Shown one piece after another: positions 1 through 7,751 of a stretch of 39,703 nucleotides of DNA. The stretch comes from Myroides odoratimimus (lineage in GTDB: Bacteria > Bacteroidota > Bacteroidia > Flavobacteriales > Flavobacteriaceae), in assembly GCF_030326305.1 (NCBI RefSeq), contig NZ_JACAKB010000029.1:1-39703 (forward strand), in the 5' to 3' direction. Numbering within the stretch: position 1 is the first letter of the stretch; every line of letters starts with the position of its first letter. The position numbers were made by a program, and so were the translations under genes. The notes under the pieces were generated by a model. The model made no database searches, was not told the origin of the DNA, and was given only the letters and a program-made list of their open reading frames with translations.

Positions 1-1
1 A

Positions 2-66
2 AGGATTAATAACTATAGCTGTACAGTATTAAGTAGGATTATTAACTATAGCTGTACAGTTATAGT
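2..66. repeat. 33-bp tandem direct repeat, two copies
   Basis: Two adjacent units (2-34 and 35-66) begin AGGATTA and share the exact 17-mer AACTATAGCTGTACAGT. The second unit contains a near-perfect palindrome (45-66, arms ACTATAGCTGT and ACAGTTATAGT, one G-T pair). The array may continue to the left of the window. No function can be read from it. Confidence 0.75.
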
Positions 67-92
67 AGGACGAGACAAGTCTTCCTTGATCT

Positions 93-156
93 GAGTCCGT
101 AGTGAGTCCGTTATGAGTCTGTAGTGACTCCGTTATTTTAAACAAAACAACGGACT
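93..156 (+). repeat. Four 11-bp tandem repeats plus inverted arm (copy A)
   Basis: Positions 93-136 are four 11-bp units: GAGTCCGTAGT, GAGTCCGTTAT, GAGTCTGTAGT, GACTCCGTTAT. The endings alternate AGT/TAT, which gives a 22-bp higher-order period. After a 14-nt spacer comes AACGGACT (149-156), the reverse complement of the unit core, and four bases later ATGGA. The same architecture recurs on the minus strand at 18411-18483. No coding potential explains it. Confidence 0.8.
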
Positions 157-475
157 GAAGATGGAAATATCTCTCTTCTTATATAGAATCAATAGCAACA
201 TAACTGCTATAAGACTAAAAGCTATCTGGATGCACAGAGGAATCTCTGCCTCCTCATACACTTTAGCTAAGAATAACACATCTCATCTATAAACAATCTC
301 CTTACCTAGGCTACTCCCTAATAATCACTGTGTGTATGAAGTAAAAGTAAACTTCTCTACAATAATATAGTTTTTAGACAAACTGATAACTATCATATAA
401 TATCCATTTAGATATAAGTACTTTTACCAATGCCAATAATTCGTATAAAGTTTTTATACAGCTGTTTTTTAGACG
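157..475. other. Gene-free region
   Basis: No convincing gene is seen on either strand. A 43-codon ORF (161-292, +) has no recognisable features. A small hairpin lies at 443-459 (GTATAAA, 3-nt loop, TTTATAC). The 9-mer AATGCCAAT at 429 recurs in the gaps at 2346 and 3933. The sequence is strongly AT-rich, like the other gaps. Confidence 0.5.
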
Positions 476-508
476 AAAAGAGAAGTATATGGGATATACT
501 TCTCTTTT
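476..508. terminator. Bidirectional intrinsic terminator
   Basis: A perfect 15-bp stem (476-490 with 494-508) closes on a GGG loop. It has A/T tracts on both sides and lies 2 nt beyond the stop codon of the minus-strand gene at 511. Confidence 0.85.
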
Positions 509-510
509 TA

Positions 511-1125
511 TTATTTCGCGATAGGAACCTTGTTAGACTCTAGTGGAGCCTCATAAATTTTATATCCTAATTTCTTCACCTCTTCTAGTAGCTTAGGGCT
601 TAGTACTTGTTCCATTGCCTTAGTATTATATACATAGGATACATAGTACTTATATCCACCATCACTTACATTATCCTTACATGCATACCACGTCGGAGCT
701 ACAGTTAGTTCTGACTTAAAAGGCAACCTTAGCTGTACGAAGCTTTTCGGCTTTATGATCACATAGTCTGTTACCTTCTTATTTTTCAGCTTCTCTTGCC
801 ACTTGGCTAATAGACTATCCGAATCATAATCCCCACTCATCAGCATAGGCTCATCGATATGACTTGCCTTATTATACACTCTTTGTTTTAATACATATAC
901 TTGATTCTCGTATGTACTACCTACACTAGCTCCATAAGCTAACTCTGAAGTATCCCAAGGGAACCAATACGTATCATTAGAGTTATTCATTACTACAATA
1001 GTAGCTAGGCTATTATCCTTCACAGTGGAGTCTAATACCTTTACCTCTATTGGTTTTTTTGCGCTTTGGCCAAAAGCGCAAAATGCACTAATAAGTGCAA
1101 CAAAAACAATAATTAATCTATTCAT
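511..1125 (-). CDS. Secreted protein of unknown function
   Basis: This encodes a 204-residue protein that I do not recognise. The start is set at the ATG at 1125 (MNRLIIVFVALISAFCAFGQ) because a typical signal peptide begins there. The longer frame upstream would need a TTG codon and would add charged residues before the signal. The mature part is rich in Tyr, Lys and Ser, and looks like a small exported beta-rich domain (segment NNSNDTYWFPWDTSE near the N-terminus). No catalytic motif, lipobox or membrane segment follows the signal. It stands alone, with its own terminator downstream. The signal-peptide codons contain two adjacent hairpins (see 1057-1099). Export is fairly sure; the role is unknown. 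Confidence 0.75.
   Translation of the reverse strand: MNRLIIVFVALISAFCAFGQSAKKPIEVKVLDSTVKDNSLATIVVMNNSNDTYWFPWDTSELAYGASVGSTYENQVYVLKQRVYNKASHIDEPMLMSGDYDSDSLLAKWQEKLKNKKVTDYVIIKPKSFVQLRLPFKSELTVAPTWYACKDNVSDGGYKYYVSYVYNTKAMEQVLSPKLLEEVKKLGYKIYEAPLESNKVPIAK
1057..1099 (-). promoter_or_regulatory. Two adjacent hairpins inside signal-peptide codons
   Basis: An 11-bp perfect stem (1057-1067 with 1073-1083, loop of 5) and a 6-bp stem (TGCACT 1084-1089, AATA, AGTGCA 1094-1099) lie back to back within the first 25 codons of the minus-strand gene. They could affect translation initiation, or could be chance in repetitive signal-peptide codons. Confidence 0.4.
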
Positions 1126-1227
1126 TTTCAACCGTCTCTTTAATCCACACAAGATAATAACTACAGATTATTTGTTCTCTAAAAGGAATTATAATTTCAC
1201 AAATTAGAACAATTATAAATAAGAACT

Positions 1228-1235
1228 TATATTTG
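1228..1235 (+). promoter_or_regulatory. Bacteroidota -7 promoter box for the esterase gene
   Basis: TATATTTG matches the TAnnTTTG consensus and lies 32 nt before the esterase start. No clear TTG is seen at the -33 position, so the assignment rests on the -7 box and its distance. Confidence 0.5.
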
Positions 1236-1267
1236 TATCCAAACACAAAACAATCATTACTCATATC

Positions 1268-2317
1268 ATGAAGAAATTATTCTACACATTATTACTATCT
1301 CTATCACTATTATTTGCACATACCATCACTGCTCAAGAAGCGATAGAAATAGGAAAAACATATACAATCCAATCTAAAGTGCTAAACGAAGATAGAAAGA
1401 TACAGGTCTACCTCCCTCCTGCTTATAACGATACACAATATCCCGATCAGAAGTATCCTGTCATATACTTACTAGATGGTGAAAGCAACTTTAATTATCT
1501 AACAGCCTATCTAGATAAGCTAAGTAGATATCCATACCCTTCTATCCCAGAGATGATCATAGTAGGAGTGGTCAATACCAATAGAACAAGAGACCTGACT
1601 CCTACTAAAGTAACTAGTGAGAGCATGTCTACTGAACAATCTAAAAAAATAAAAGGAGAAAACGGGGGCAACGATGCCTTCTTCCGTTTCTTAAAAGAAG
1701 AAGTATTTAGTTATATAGACACGAACTATAGAACCCTTGATTATAAAATACTAATCGGTCACTCGTTTGGAGGGATTACAGCTTTAAATAATCTACTAAA
1801 CTATACTGATATGTTTAACGCTTATATCGTACACGATCCTAGTATATGGTGGGACAATAAGGTTATACTAAGAGAATATACGGATGGGATAAACCAAGAC
1901 TTTAAACACAGACGACTATTCTTAACGCAAGTAGGTGAAAGCGAAAACAAAGGGCATCTAACTGATCACTATAGCGCAATCAAAGAATTTGATACATTAT
2001 TAAGTAAAAACACTCCTGCTACACTGAGCTATAAATATGTAGCCTATGAAGGAGAAGACCACGGTAGTATACCACTAAAAGGAAACCTAGATGGTCTGAG
2101 ATACATATTTGACGGATATCGAATCAACTTTAAAGAACTAAAAAACAACCCTACTCTACTACAGGAAACTTTCGAAGCTCTGAATAAGCAGATGCATTAT
2201 GATTTTAAACCGACTGAGAAATTCTTAGACACAGTCATTAAATACTTCTCCTCTACTGAGGATACTAAAACAGTAGATCAGCTCACTAAGTATAAGAATA
2301 CACTTTATAAAAAATAA
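1268..2317 (+). CDS. Secreted alpha/beta-hydrolase, putative esterase family
   Basis: This 349-residue protein has a signal peptide (about residues 1-22, ending ITAQ) followed by an alpha/beta-hydrolase domain of the esterase D / enterochelin-esterase type (Pfam Esterase family). The nucleophile elbow GHSFGG places the catalytic Ser at 166. His265 in the EDHGS segment is the likely catalytic His, and the strand VIYLLDGE (65-72) is typical of the family. Family members hydrolyse carboxylic or siderophore esters; the substrate here cannot be read. Because it is exported, it probably acts in the periplasm or outside the cell. It is a single-gene unit with its own -7 box and an inverted repeat behind it. 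No siderophore transporter gene is adjacent to support a siderophore role. Confidence 0.85.
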   Translation: MKKLFYTLLLSLSLLFAHTITAQEAIEIGKTYTIQSKVLNEDRKIQVYLPPAYNDTQYPDQKYPVIYLLDGESNFNYLTAYLDKLSRYPYPSIPEMIIVGVVNTNRTRDLTPTKVTSESMSTEQSKKIKGENGGNDAFFRFLKEEVFSYIDTNYRTLDYKILIGHSFGGITALNNLLNYTDMFNAYIVHDPSIWWDNKVILREYTDGINQDFKHRRLFLTQVGESENKGHLTDHYSAIKEFDTLLSKNTPATLSYKYVAYEGEDHGSIPLKGNLDGLRYIFDGYRINFKELKNNPTLLQETFEALNKQMHYDFKPTEKFLDTVIKYFSSTEDTKTVDQLTKYKNTLYKK

Positions 2318-2344
2318 TACGGTAAGATCACATACCGCTTCTCT

Positions 2345-2392
2345 TAATGCCAATATGTAATATCACACAATAAATATTACATATTGGCATTA
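2345..2392. terminator. AT-rich 19-bp inverted repeat, probable terminator
   Basis: Perfect 19-bp arms (2345-2363 and 2374-2392) flank a 10-nt loop, 27 nt after the esterase stop, and are followed by a TTATTATTATA tract. The stem is AT-rich and unusually long for a terminator. It starts with TAATGCCAATA, a motif partly shared with two other gaps. Confidence 0.6.
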
Positions 2393-2492
2393 TTATTATA
2401 TACCTACAAAAGAAATAATACGAAATCAAAATACTACATTAGAATACTTCAAAAAAATCAAGAAAAACTTATCATTAATAAATATAAAGTTC

Positions 2493-2500
2493 TAAGTTTA
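2493..2500 (+). promoter_or_regulatory. Weak -7 box for the KAS III gene
   Basis: TAAGTTTA differs from TAnnTTTG at the last base and lies 24 nt before the start codon, the same distance as the better boxes in this window. Confidence 0.3.
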
Positions 2501-2524
2501 CCTTACAATTAACCCAAAAACGAT

Positions 2525-3586
2525 ATGATGAATATTAAAATAATAAGTTCAGGATGCTACATCCCAACTAAAGTAATAGACAATACCACCTTTGATCAAT
2601 TTGACTTCAGAGACGAACACGGTCAACCATTAAAGGATACTAACCAACGTACAGCTTATAAACTACAACAGATAACAGGTATCGAAGAAAGGAGATATGT
2701 AGAAAATCGATTAACTACTAGTGACATCGGTACTATCGCTTCTGAGCATGCTATCAAAAATGCAGGTATAGATCCTGAGACATTAGACTACATTATTTTT
2801 GCGCATAACTTCGGAGATGTAAAACACGGTACTTTACAGTCTGATATTGTACCTAGCTTAGCCTCTAGAGTAAAACACAATCTGAAAATCGCTAATCCAT
2901 CATGTGTAGCATTTGATGTTCTTTTTGGGTGCCCAGGTTGGTTACAAGGCGTGATACAAGCTTATGCATTTATGAAAGTAGGTATGGCTAAGAGATGTCT
3001 AGTCATCGGAGCAGAGACACTATCACGTGTGATAGACTTACACGATAGAGACTCTATGATCTATGCTGATGGTGCAGGAGCTACTATATTAGAACTAACT
3101 AATGAAGAAGGAGGAATACTATCTGTAGAGTCTGCTAGTTATACACTAGACGAGGCTTTCTTCATTCACTATGGCAAATCATACAATCCTGACTTAGATG
3201 AGAACACTAAGTACATCAAGATGTTTGGGCGAAAGATTTATGAATTTGCACTAACTAATGTCCCATTAGCAATGAAGAGCTGTGTAGATAAAAGTGGAAT
3301 AGATATCAGCAAAATCAAAAAGGTGATGATACATCAGGCCAATGAAAAAATGGATGAGGCCATCGTAAAACGTTTCTTCGAATTATACGAGATGGAAATG
3401 CCAGAGCATATCATGCCTATGAATATCCAAAAACTAGGGAATAGTAGCGTAGCGACATTACCAACCTTATATGATATGATTATCAACAAACAACTAGATC
3501 CACACCAGTTAGAAAAAGGAGATATAATCCTCTTTGCTTCCGTAGGGGCTGGTATGAACATAAATGCCTTTACTTATCAAGTATAA
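2525..3586 (+). CDS. 3-oxoacyl-ACP synthase III (FabH-like) family protein
   Basis: This 353-residue thiolase-fold condensing enzyme of the KAS III family catalyses decarboxylating condensation of an acyl-CoA with malonyl-ACP. The expected triad is visible: Cys136 in FGCPGW, His270 in IHQAN and Asn306 in GNSS. DGAGATILE (182-190) and the C-terminal ASVGAG loop are also family hallmarks. It starts with two Met codons, and either could be used. It sits alone, not beside plsX, fabD or acpP, so it is likely an accessory paralogue rather than the housekeeping FabH; it might make a specialised acyl starter. It has a weak -7 box upstream and a strong terminator behind. The family assignment is sure; the specific pathway is not. 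Confidence 0.88.
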   Translation: MMNIKIISSGCYIPTKVIDNTTFDQFDFRDEHGQPLKDTNQRTAYKLQQITGIEERRYVENRLTTSDIGTIASEHAIKNAGIDPETLDYIIFAHNFGDVKHGTLQSDIVPSLASRVKHNLKIANPSCVAFDVLFGCPGWLQGVIQAYAFMKVGMAKRCLVIGAETLSRVIDLHDRDSMIYADGAGATILELTNEEGGILSVESASYTLDEAFFIHYGKSYNPDLDENTKYIKMFGRKIYEFALTNVPLAMKSCVDKSGIDISKIKKVMIHQANEKMDEAIVKRFFELYEMEMPEHIMPMNIQKLGNSSVATLPTLYDMIINKQLDPHQLEKGDIILFASVGAGMNINAFTYQV

Positions 3587-3598
3587 GACATGAAATAT

Positions 3599-3625
3599 AA
3601 AGAGAGCACTAAGCTCTCTTTTTTT
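3599..3625 (+). terminator. Intrinsic terminator after the KAS III gene
   Basis: AAAGAGAGC pairs with GCTCTCTTT around a 5-nt loop (ACTAA) and is followed by more T residues, 12 nt past the stop codon. It may also serve the converging minus-strand gene at 3652. Confidence 0.88.
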
Positions 3626-3651
3626 ATAAAAAGGCTATAGTGATATCTCTA

Positions 3652-3840
3652 TTATTTATTCTCTTTCTTCTCTTTTTCACAAGTCTTACTTATGTAAACG
3701 AGAATAGCAGTACACACACCTAATGCACTGTAACATAGATAACTGACTACATTATTACTAAAAAAATCAAACAAATCAACAATTAATAACAAAGTAGCTA
3801 CTGCTATTATAAACTTTAAAATCCGGTCTAAACTATTCAC
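3652..3840 (-). CDS. Small two-helix membrane protein, unknown
   Basis: The predicted 62-residue protein has two hydrophobic segments, about residues 9-26 and 31-49, and a highly charged tail (KTCEKEKKENK). No ATG is available: the frame opens with GTG at 3840, after an in-frame TAG further upstream. The segment pattern suggests a small inner-membrane protein with a cytoplasmic Lys/Glu tail. It has no partner gene and no recognised family. It could also be an untranslated frame. The absence of an ATG and of a clear promoter lowers confidence. Confidence 0.45.
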   Translation of the reverse strand: MNSLDRILKFIIAVATLLLIVDLFDFFSNNVVSYLCYSALGVCTAILVYISKTCEKEKKENK

Positions 3841-4219
3841 GTGACTATACTTTCTATTATATAACTTCCTCTATTGTGTCTAGCTATATCCCTAAAACAC
3901 ACTAAAAATTCTATAAAATAATTATCAATAGTAATGCCAATTTCTCAAAAATTATTGGTCATAAACACAACTTCACATATAGTCATTTTAATTAAATAGA
4001 CCTTTTACTAAAAATATTTAAACTAAAATCAATAATAAAAGAGGCTAACTTCTATTTTTATTCATTCTTCTTATACTTTATTAGAATAAAAATAATTCTT
4101 ATTTTCTTATAACAATACTCTAACTCAACCAATAGCTCTTAAAACAAAAGAGAATTACACAGTTATTTTTATCCTCTTATAAACAATTAAAAAGCCAAGC
4201 TATATTTATTTGATTTTAG
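3841..4219. other. Gene-free AT-rich region
   Basis: No ORF with protein-like composition is seen. It contains the AATGCCAAT motif (3933) with an imperfect inverted match ATTATTGG just after it, and several imperfect A/T-rich hairpins. The right end carries the araC promoter box. Confidence 0.45.
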
Positions 4220-4227
4220 TAACTTTG
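4220..4227 (+). promoter_or_regulatory. -7 promoter box for the araC-type gene
   Basis: TAACTTTG fits TAnnTTTG and lies 27 nt before the start codon. No TTG is seen at the preferred -33 spacing. Confidence 0.5.
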
Positions 4228-4254
4228 ACTTAATTTTCTTATTCTCTTAATACT

Positions 4255-5166
4255 ATGAGTCAAAATCTAGAAACAATCAGTGATCACTATAGAGAAAACA
4301 CCATTAGCCATTATGCCTTCGATGCATCTGACTACCAATGTGGTAAATCACATTTCAATATTAATATTCGTAAATACTGTAATTTCAATACGCCATATAA
4401 CAGACGAGATTATTACAAAGTATGCTTAATTATAGGAGAAGGTGTATTTAAATATGGTGAGCATACATTGATAATAGACAGACCAGCTTTATTTCTTCCA
4501 TGCCCTACGATACCATATGAATGGGAATGTCTAAGCAATCAACAAGAAGGGTATTTCTGCCTTTTCAACCAAGAGTTTTTAGTAGAACATAGTACAATAG
4601 AGTTCTTCAAAAAGACTTCTCTTTTTAAGGAATGGAGTAAGCCCTTTATATTTTTAGATGAAGATCAATTAGAGCTGGCTTCTACCTACTTTAAACAGAT
4701 GTATGCCATGGCTCAGAGTGATTATCCTTTAAAGTTTGAGATTATCCGTAACTTACTTGCTTTATTACTACATCAAGCGTTACAGTTAAAAGTAGAAGAC
4801 CTAAAGCTAGAAGACACACCTAGTAGCACAAGATTATACAGACTATTTGATGAACTGCTAAACAAACAGTTCCCACTAGACTCACCTGCTTACCCTCTAA
4901 ACCTAAAGACAGCATCTGACTACGCTACTGCCCTAAACGTACATGTCAACCATCTAAATGCTTCTATTAAGTCTGCAACGAGTAAGACAACCACTCAGTT
5001 GATAAAGGAAAGGCTATTCGAGGAGGCTAAAAACCTATTGAAGAATACGAGTTGGGATATAGCAGAAGTTGGATATACACTAGGCTTCGATCAACCATCT
5101 CATTTTAATAATTTCTTTAAAAAGAATGCTGGAGTAACACCATTAAAATATAAAAAACCTATATAA
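4255..5166 (+). CDS. AraC/XylS-family transcriptional regulator
   Basis: This 303-residue regulator has an N-terminal cupin-like sensing half (about residues 20-150; for example GEGVFKYGEHTLIIDRP and CLFNQEF) and a C-terminal AraC-type double helix-turn-helix (about 205-303). The signature end includes IAEVGYTLGFDQPSHFNNFFKK and GVTPLKYK. It presumably binds DNA as a ligand-responsive activator; the ligand is unknown. The next gene on the same strand, 95 bp away, is a drug-type exporter. The simplest reading is that this protein controls that exporter, an inference from adjacency only. Each gene has its own -7 box, so they need not be cotranscribed. Confidence 0.92.
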   Translation: MSQNLETISDHYRENTISHYAFDASDYQCGKSHFNINIRKYCNFNTPYNRRDYYKVCLIIGEGVFKYGEHTLIIDRPALFLPCPTIPYEWECLSNQQEGYFCLFNQEFLVEHSTIEFFKKTSLFKEWSKPFIFLDEDQLELASTYFKQMYAMAQSDYPLKFEIIRNLLALLLHQALQLKVEDLKLEDTPSSTRLYRLFDELLNKQFPLDSPAYPLNLKTASDYATALNVHVNHLNASIKSATSKTTTQLIKERLFEEAKNLLKNTSWDIAEVGYTLGFDQPSHFNNFFKKNAGVTPLKYKKPI

Positions 5167-5229
5167 TCAATCTTTGATTTTTGCAATTATACCTTTGAGA
5201 TATTTAATTCAAGATAATGATTGGCTACT

Positions 5230-5237
5230 TAATTTTG
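5230..5237 (+). promoter_or_regulatory. -7 promoter box for the exporter gene
   Basis: TAATTTTG fits TAnnTTTG and ends 24 nt before the start codon. This suggests the exporter has a promoter separate from the upstream regulator. Confidence 0.5.
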
Positions 5238-5261
5238 CTTCTCAAACAACAATTATAATCT

Positions 5262-6467
5262 ATGCTAAGAGAAGCAAGTGAACAAAGAAAAAGACTAGCT
5301 ACAATACTAGCCTTTTGTTCTATACCCCTTTCTGGTTTTGTGACCGATATATATTTACCGTCATTCCCTTCTATGGCTAAAGGATTAGCTGTATCAGAAC
5401 AAGACATACAGCTTACCCTTACCTGCTATCTGTTAAGCTATGGTATATCACAAATATTCGTAGGTAGTCTTTTAGATAATATAGGAAGGTACAAACCGCG
5501 CTTAGTCGCTTTACTGATATTAATTATTACCAATATCAGTATCACACAGATGGATAGTGTCTTCTACATCTGCATTATGAGAATTATACAAGGAATGGCT
5601 ATCTCTACGTTAGTAGTTGCTACACGTGCTATCTTTATAGACATTTATGATGAGACGAAAAGACAGTATTACTTAAGCTACTTTACGATCGTATGGTCAT
5701 GTGGTCCAATATTAGCACCATTCTTAGGAGGATATTTAGAAAAGCTATTTAACTGGCATGCTAACTTCTATTTCTTAGCTATCTATGCAGGAGTATTGTT
5801 AATCTTAGATCTGTGTATCAGTGGAGAGAGTATACCTGAGAAGAAGAGGTTTATCTTATCAGATACATTAAGTTTATATAAAATGATGCTTAGTGAAAAA
5901 AGATTTATGATTGGTACACTAATATTAGGGCTTAGCTACTCTATCGTAATGATCTTTAATATAGCAGGACCTTTTCTAATCGAAAACACATTTGGTTATG
6001 GGTCTGTAGTTATTGGTTACTGTACATTAGTACTTGGATTCTCATGGATGCTCGGTGGTATAATAGGCAAGAAGAGAATGCACTTAGACTTAAAACCTAA
6101 AGCTCTTAAACCTTCATTAGTTCAACTATCGCTAATAGCAGTTCTATTAATTACTACTATCTGGATAGAGAGTCTACCATTATTAATAGGTTTTCTATTT
6201 CTTATACATATCTGTTCTGGAACGCTATTTAATAATTTCTTTACCACAACCATGTTACAGTTCCCTAATAATGCAGGTACAGCAGGCGGTCTAATGGGCG
6301 GATTGGTGTATGTACTTACCTCTTTTGTCACGTTAATAATCTCGTCTACAGGAGCTATTACCACTCCCACTGCATTAGGAGTAAGATACCTCATTACAGC
6401 TGTAGCACTATTACTAGCTATACTTTATATAATCAAGCTATATAATAGAGAAAAAACAATAAACTAG
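5262..6467 (+). CDS. MFS multidrug exporter, Bcr/CflA type
   Basis: This 401-residue inner-membrane transporter of the major facilitator superfamily has about 12 hydrophobic segments. The first segment ends in TDIYLPSFPSM, and the first cytoplasmic loop carries the DNIGRYKPR version of MFS motif A. Together these place it in the drug:H+ antiporter group related to Bcr/CflA, which exports small toxic compounds. A TM4-TM5 region with WSCGPILAPFLGGYL resembles the antiporter motif C area. The preceding AraC-type gene may regulate it. The substrate cannot be read. The length is normal for the family and there is no sign of truncation. Confidence 0.88.
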   Translation: MLREASEQRKRLATILAFCSIPLSGFVTDIYLPSFPSMAKGLAVSEQDIQLTLTCYLLSYGISQIFVGSLLDNIGRYKPRLVALLILIITNISITQMDSVFYICIMRIIQGMAISTLVVATRAIFIDIYDETKRQYYLSYFTIVWSCGPILAPFLGGYLEKLFNWHANFYFLAIYAGVLLILDLCISGESIPEKKRFILSDTLSLYKMMLSEKRFMIGTLILGLSYSIVMIFNIAGPFLIENTFGYGSVVIGYCTLVLGFSWMLGGIIGKKRMHLDLKPKALKPSLVQLSLIAVLLITTIWIESLPLLIGFLFLIHICSGTLFNNFFTTTMLQFPNNAGTAGGLMGGLVYVLTSFVTLIISSTGAITTPTALGVRYLITAVALLLAILYIIKLYNREKTIN

Positions 6468-6675
6468 AAGAAAAATAACTAACCTATACATATTTCTATA
6501 TAATACACGATAGAACAGAACATCGCTGTACTTATAAAACTAAAAATAACTTATCAAATATGCATTATTTAATGATTAATACTTATTAAACTTCTCTTAA
6601 AGCTAGCTATTTTATACAGAGTAGACAATTCGTATACTGTAGTAATTTTTACTATTTTACAGTCATATTTATCAG

Positions 6676-6683
6676 TAATTTTG
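6676..6683 (+). promoter_or_regulatory. -7 promoter box for the EamA gene
   Basis: TAATTTTG followed by CG fits the consensus. It implies an untranslated leader of roughly 75 nt, which contains a small AAAAAG/CTTTTT hairpin. The rest of the 6468-6762 gap shows nothing recognisable. Confidence 0.45.
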
Positions 6684-6762
6684 CGTTAGTCTTTAGGTAA
6701 AAAGAATCCTTTTTATCACACTATATTCAACTAATAATGTACTTAGATGTACGTTTTTAAAA

Positions 6763-7674
6763 ATGCAATTAAACAATAAGTTTTTAGGCTTTACATCCGC
6801 AATCTTTGCAGCGATGTTATGGGGAGTATCTGGAGCTTTTGCTCAGTTCCTTTTTAGAGAAAAAGAATTTAACGCTGAATGGTTAGTTACCGTTCGTCTT
6901 CTTATCTCAGGAGTATTAATGTTATTATTTGGTATTGTCAGAAAGAATCCTGATGTCGTAAATATCTGGAAGGACAAGAAGGATGCAGTCCAATTGATTC
7001 TTTTCAGTATACTTGGAATGCTGACAGTACAGTACACTTACTTTGTGACTATACTGCACTCTAATGCGGCAACAGCAACAGTAATACAGTACACCGGCCC
7101 TGTGTTCATCGCTATCTATCTAGCATTAAGACTACGCAAATGGCCTAAGCCTATTGAGTTCTTAGCTATAGGAATGGCGATGTTAGGTACATTCTTATTG
7201 GTAACACATGGAGATATTAACACACTGAATATCACCCCTACAGCATTAGTATGGGGTATAGCGTCAGCTATAGCATTAGCCGTATATACACTGATGCCTG
7301 TGCATTTATTGAATAGATATAGTCCTATCGCTATTATAGGTTGGAGTATGCTTATCGCAGGTATAGCGATGAGTATTATACATCCTCCACATAAGCTAGA
7401 AGGCATATGGGATACTGATACCTATTTGGCAGTATTATTCATTATCTTCTTAGGTACATTGATACCGTTCTATATCTTCTTAATGGCGATAAAGAATATT
7501 GGACCACAAAGAGCTAGTTTATTAGCTTGCGCAGAACCTCTGTCTGCTACTTTAATAGCTGTGGTATATTTTGGGGTAAACTTTGAATTGATGGATTATA
7601 TAGGAAGTCTTTGTATTATAACAACTATATTCCTATTGACTAAAATCAAGAAGAAAGTTATTCCTGAAAATTAA
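6763..7674 (+). CDS. EamA-family (DMT superfamily) transporter
   Basis: This 303-residue protein has about ten hydrophobic helices arranged as two EamA repeats (about residues 8-145 and 155-298). The first helix reads AIFAAMLWGVSGAFAQFLF, and the second repeat holds ALVWGIASAIALAVYTL. It ends in a Lys-rich cytoplasmic tail. Members of this drug/metabolite superfamily export amino acids, nucleosides or other metabolites; the substrate here is unknown. It is a single-gene unit with its own promoter box, and it ends at a terminator shared with the converging flippase gene. Confidence 0.9.
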   Translation: MQLNNKFLGFTSAIFAAMLWGVSGAFAQFLFREKEFNAEWLVTVRLLISGVLMLLFGIVRKNPDVVNIWKDKKDAVQLILFSILGMLTVQYTYFVTILHSNAATATVIQYTGPVFIAIYLALRLRKWPKPIEFLAIGMAMLGTFLLVTHGDINTLNITPTALVWGIASAIALAVYTLMPVHLLNRYSPIAIIGWSMLIAGIAMSIIHPPHKLEGIWDTDTYLAVLFIIFLGTLIPFYIFLMAIKNIGPQRASLLACAEPLSATLIAVVYFGVNFELMDYIGSLCIITTIFLLTKIKKKVIPEN

Positions 7675-7702
7675 ACAACGAGAATATCCATTTTTTTATA
7701 AG

Positions 7703-7745
7703 CAACGCGGTATATCCCTGTAAGGTATATCGCGTTGTTGTTTTT
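7703..7745. terminator. Bidirectional terminator between converging genes
   Basis: A 14-bp stem (7703-7716 with 7724-7737, including two G-T pairs) has a 7-nt loop. It is followed on the plus strand by TTGTTTTTAT and flanked on the other side by TTTTTTTAT/ATAAAAAAA. It sits between the EamA gene and the flippase gene. Confidence 0.85.
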
Positions 7746-7751
7746 ATAAGG

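Noticed and set aside
93-136. CRISPR-like array
   Set aside because: The units are 11 bp with no spacers and no cas genes nearby; this is a plain tandem repeat.
161-292. 43-codon plus-strand ORF starting at the conserved ATGGA next to repeat copy A
   Set aside because: The matching ATG at copy B stops after four codons, and the peptide has no recognisable features, so the conserved ATGGA is not evidence for a gene.
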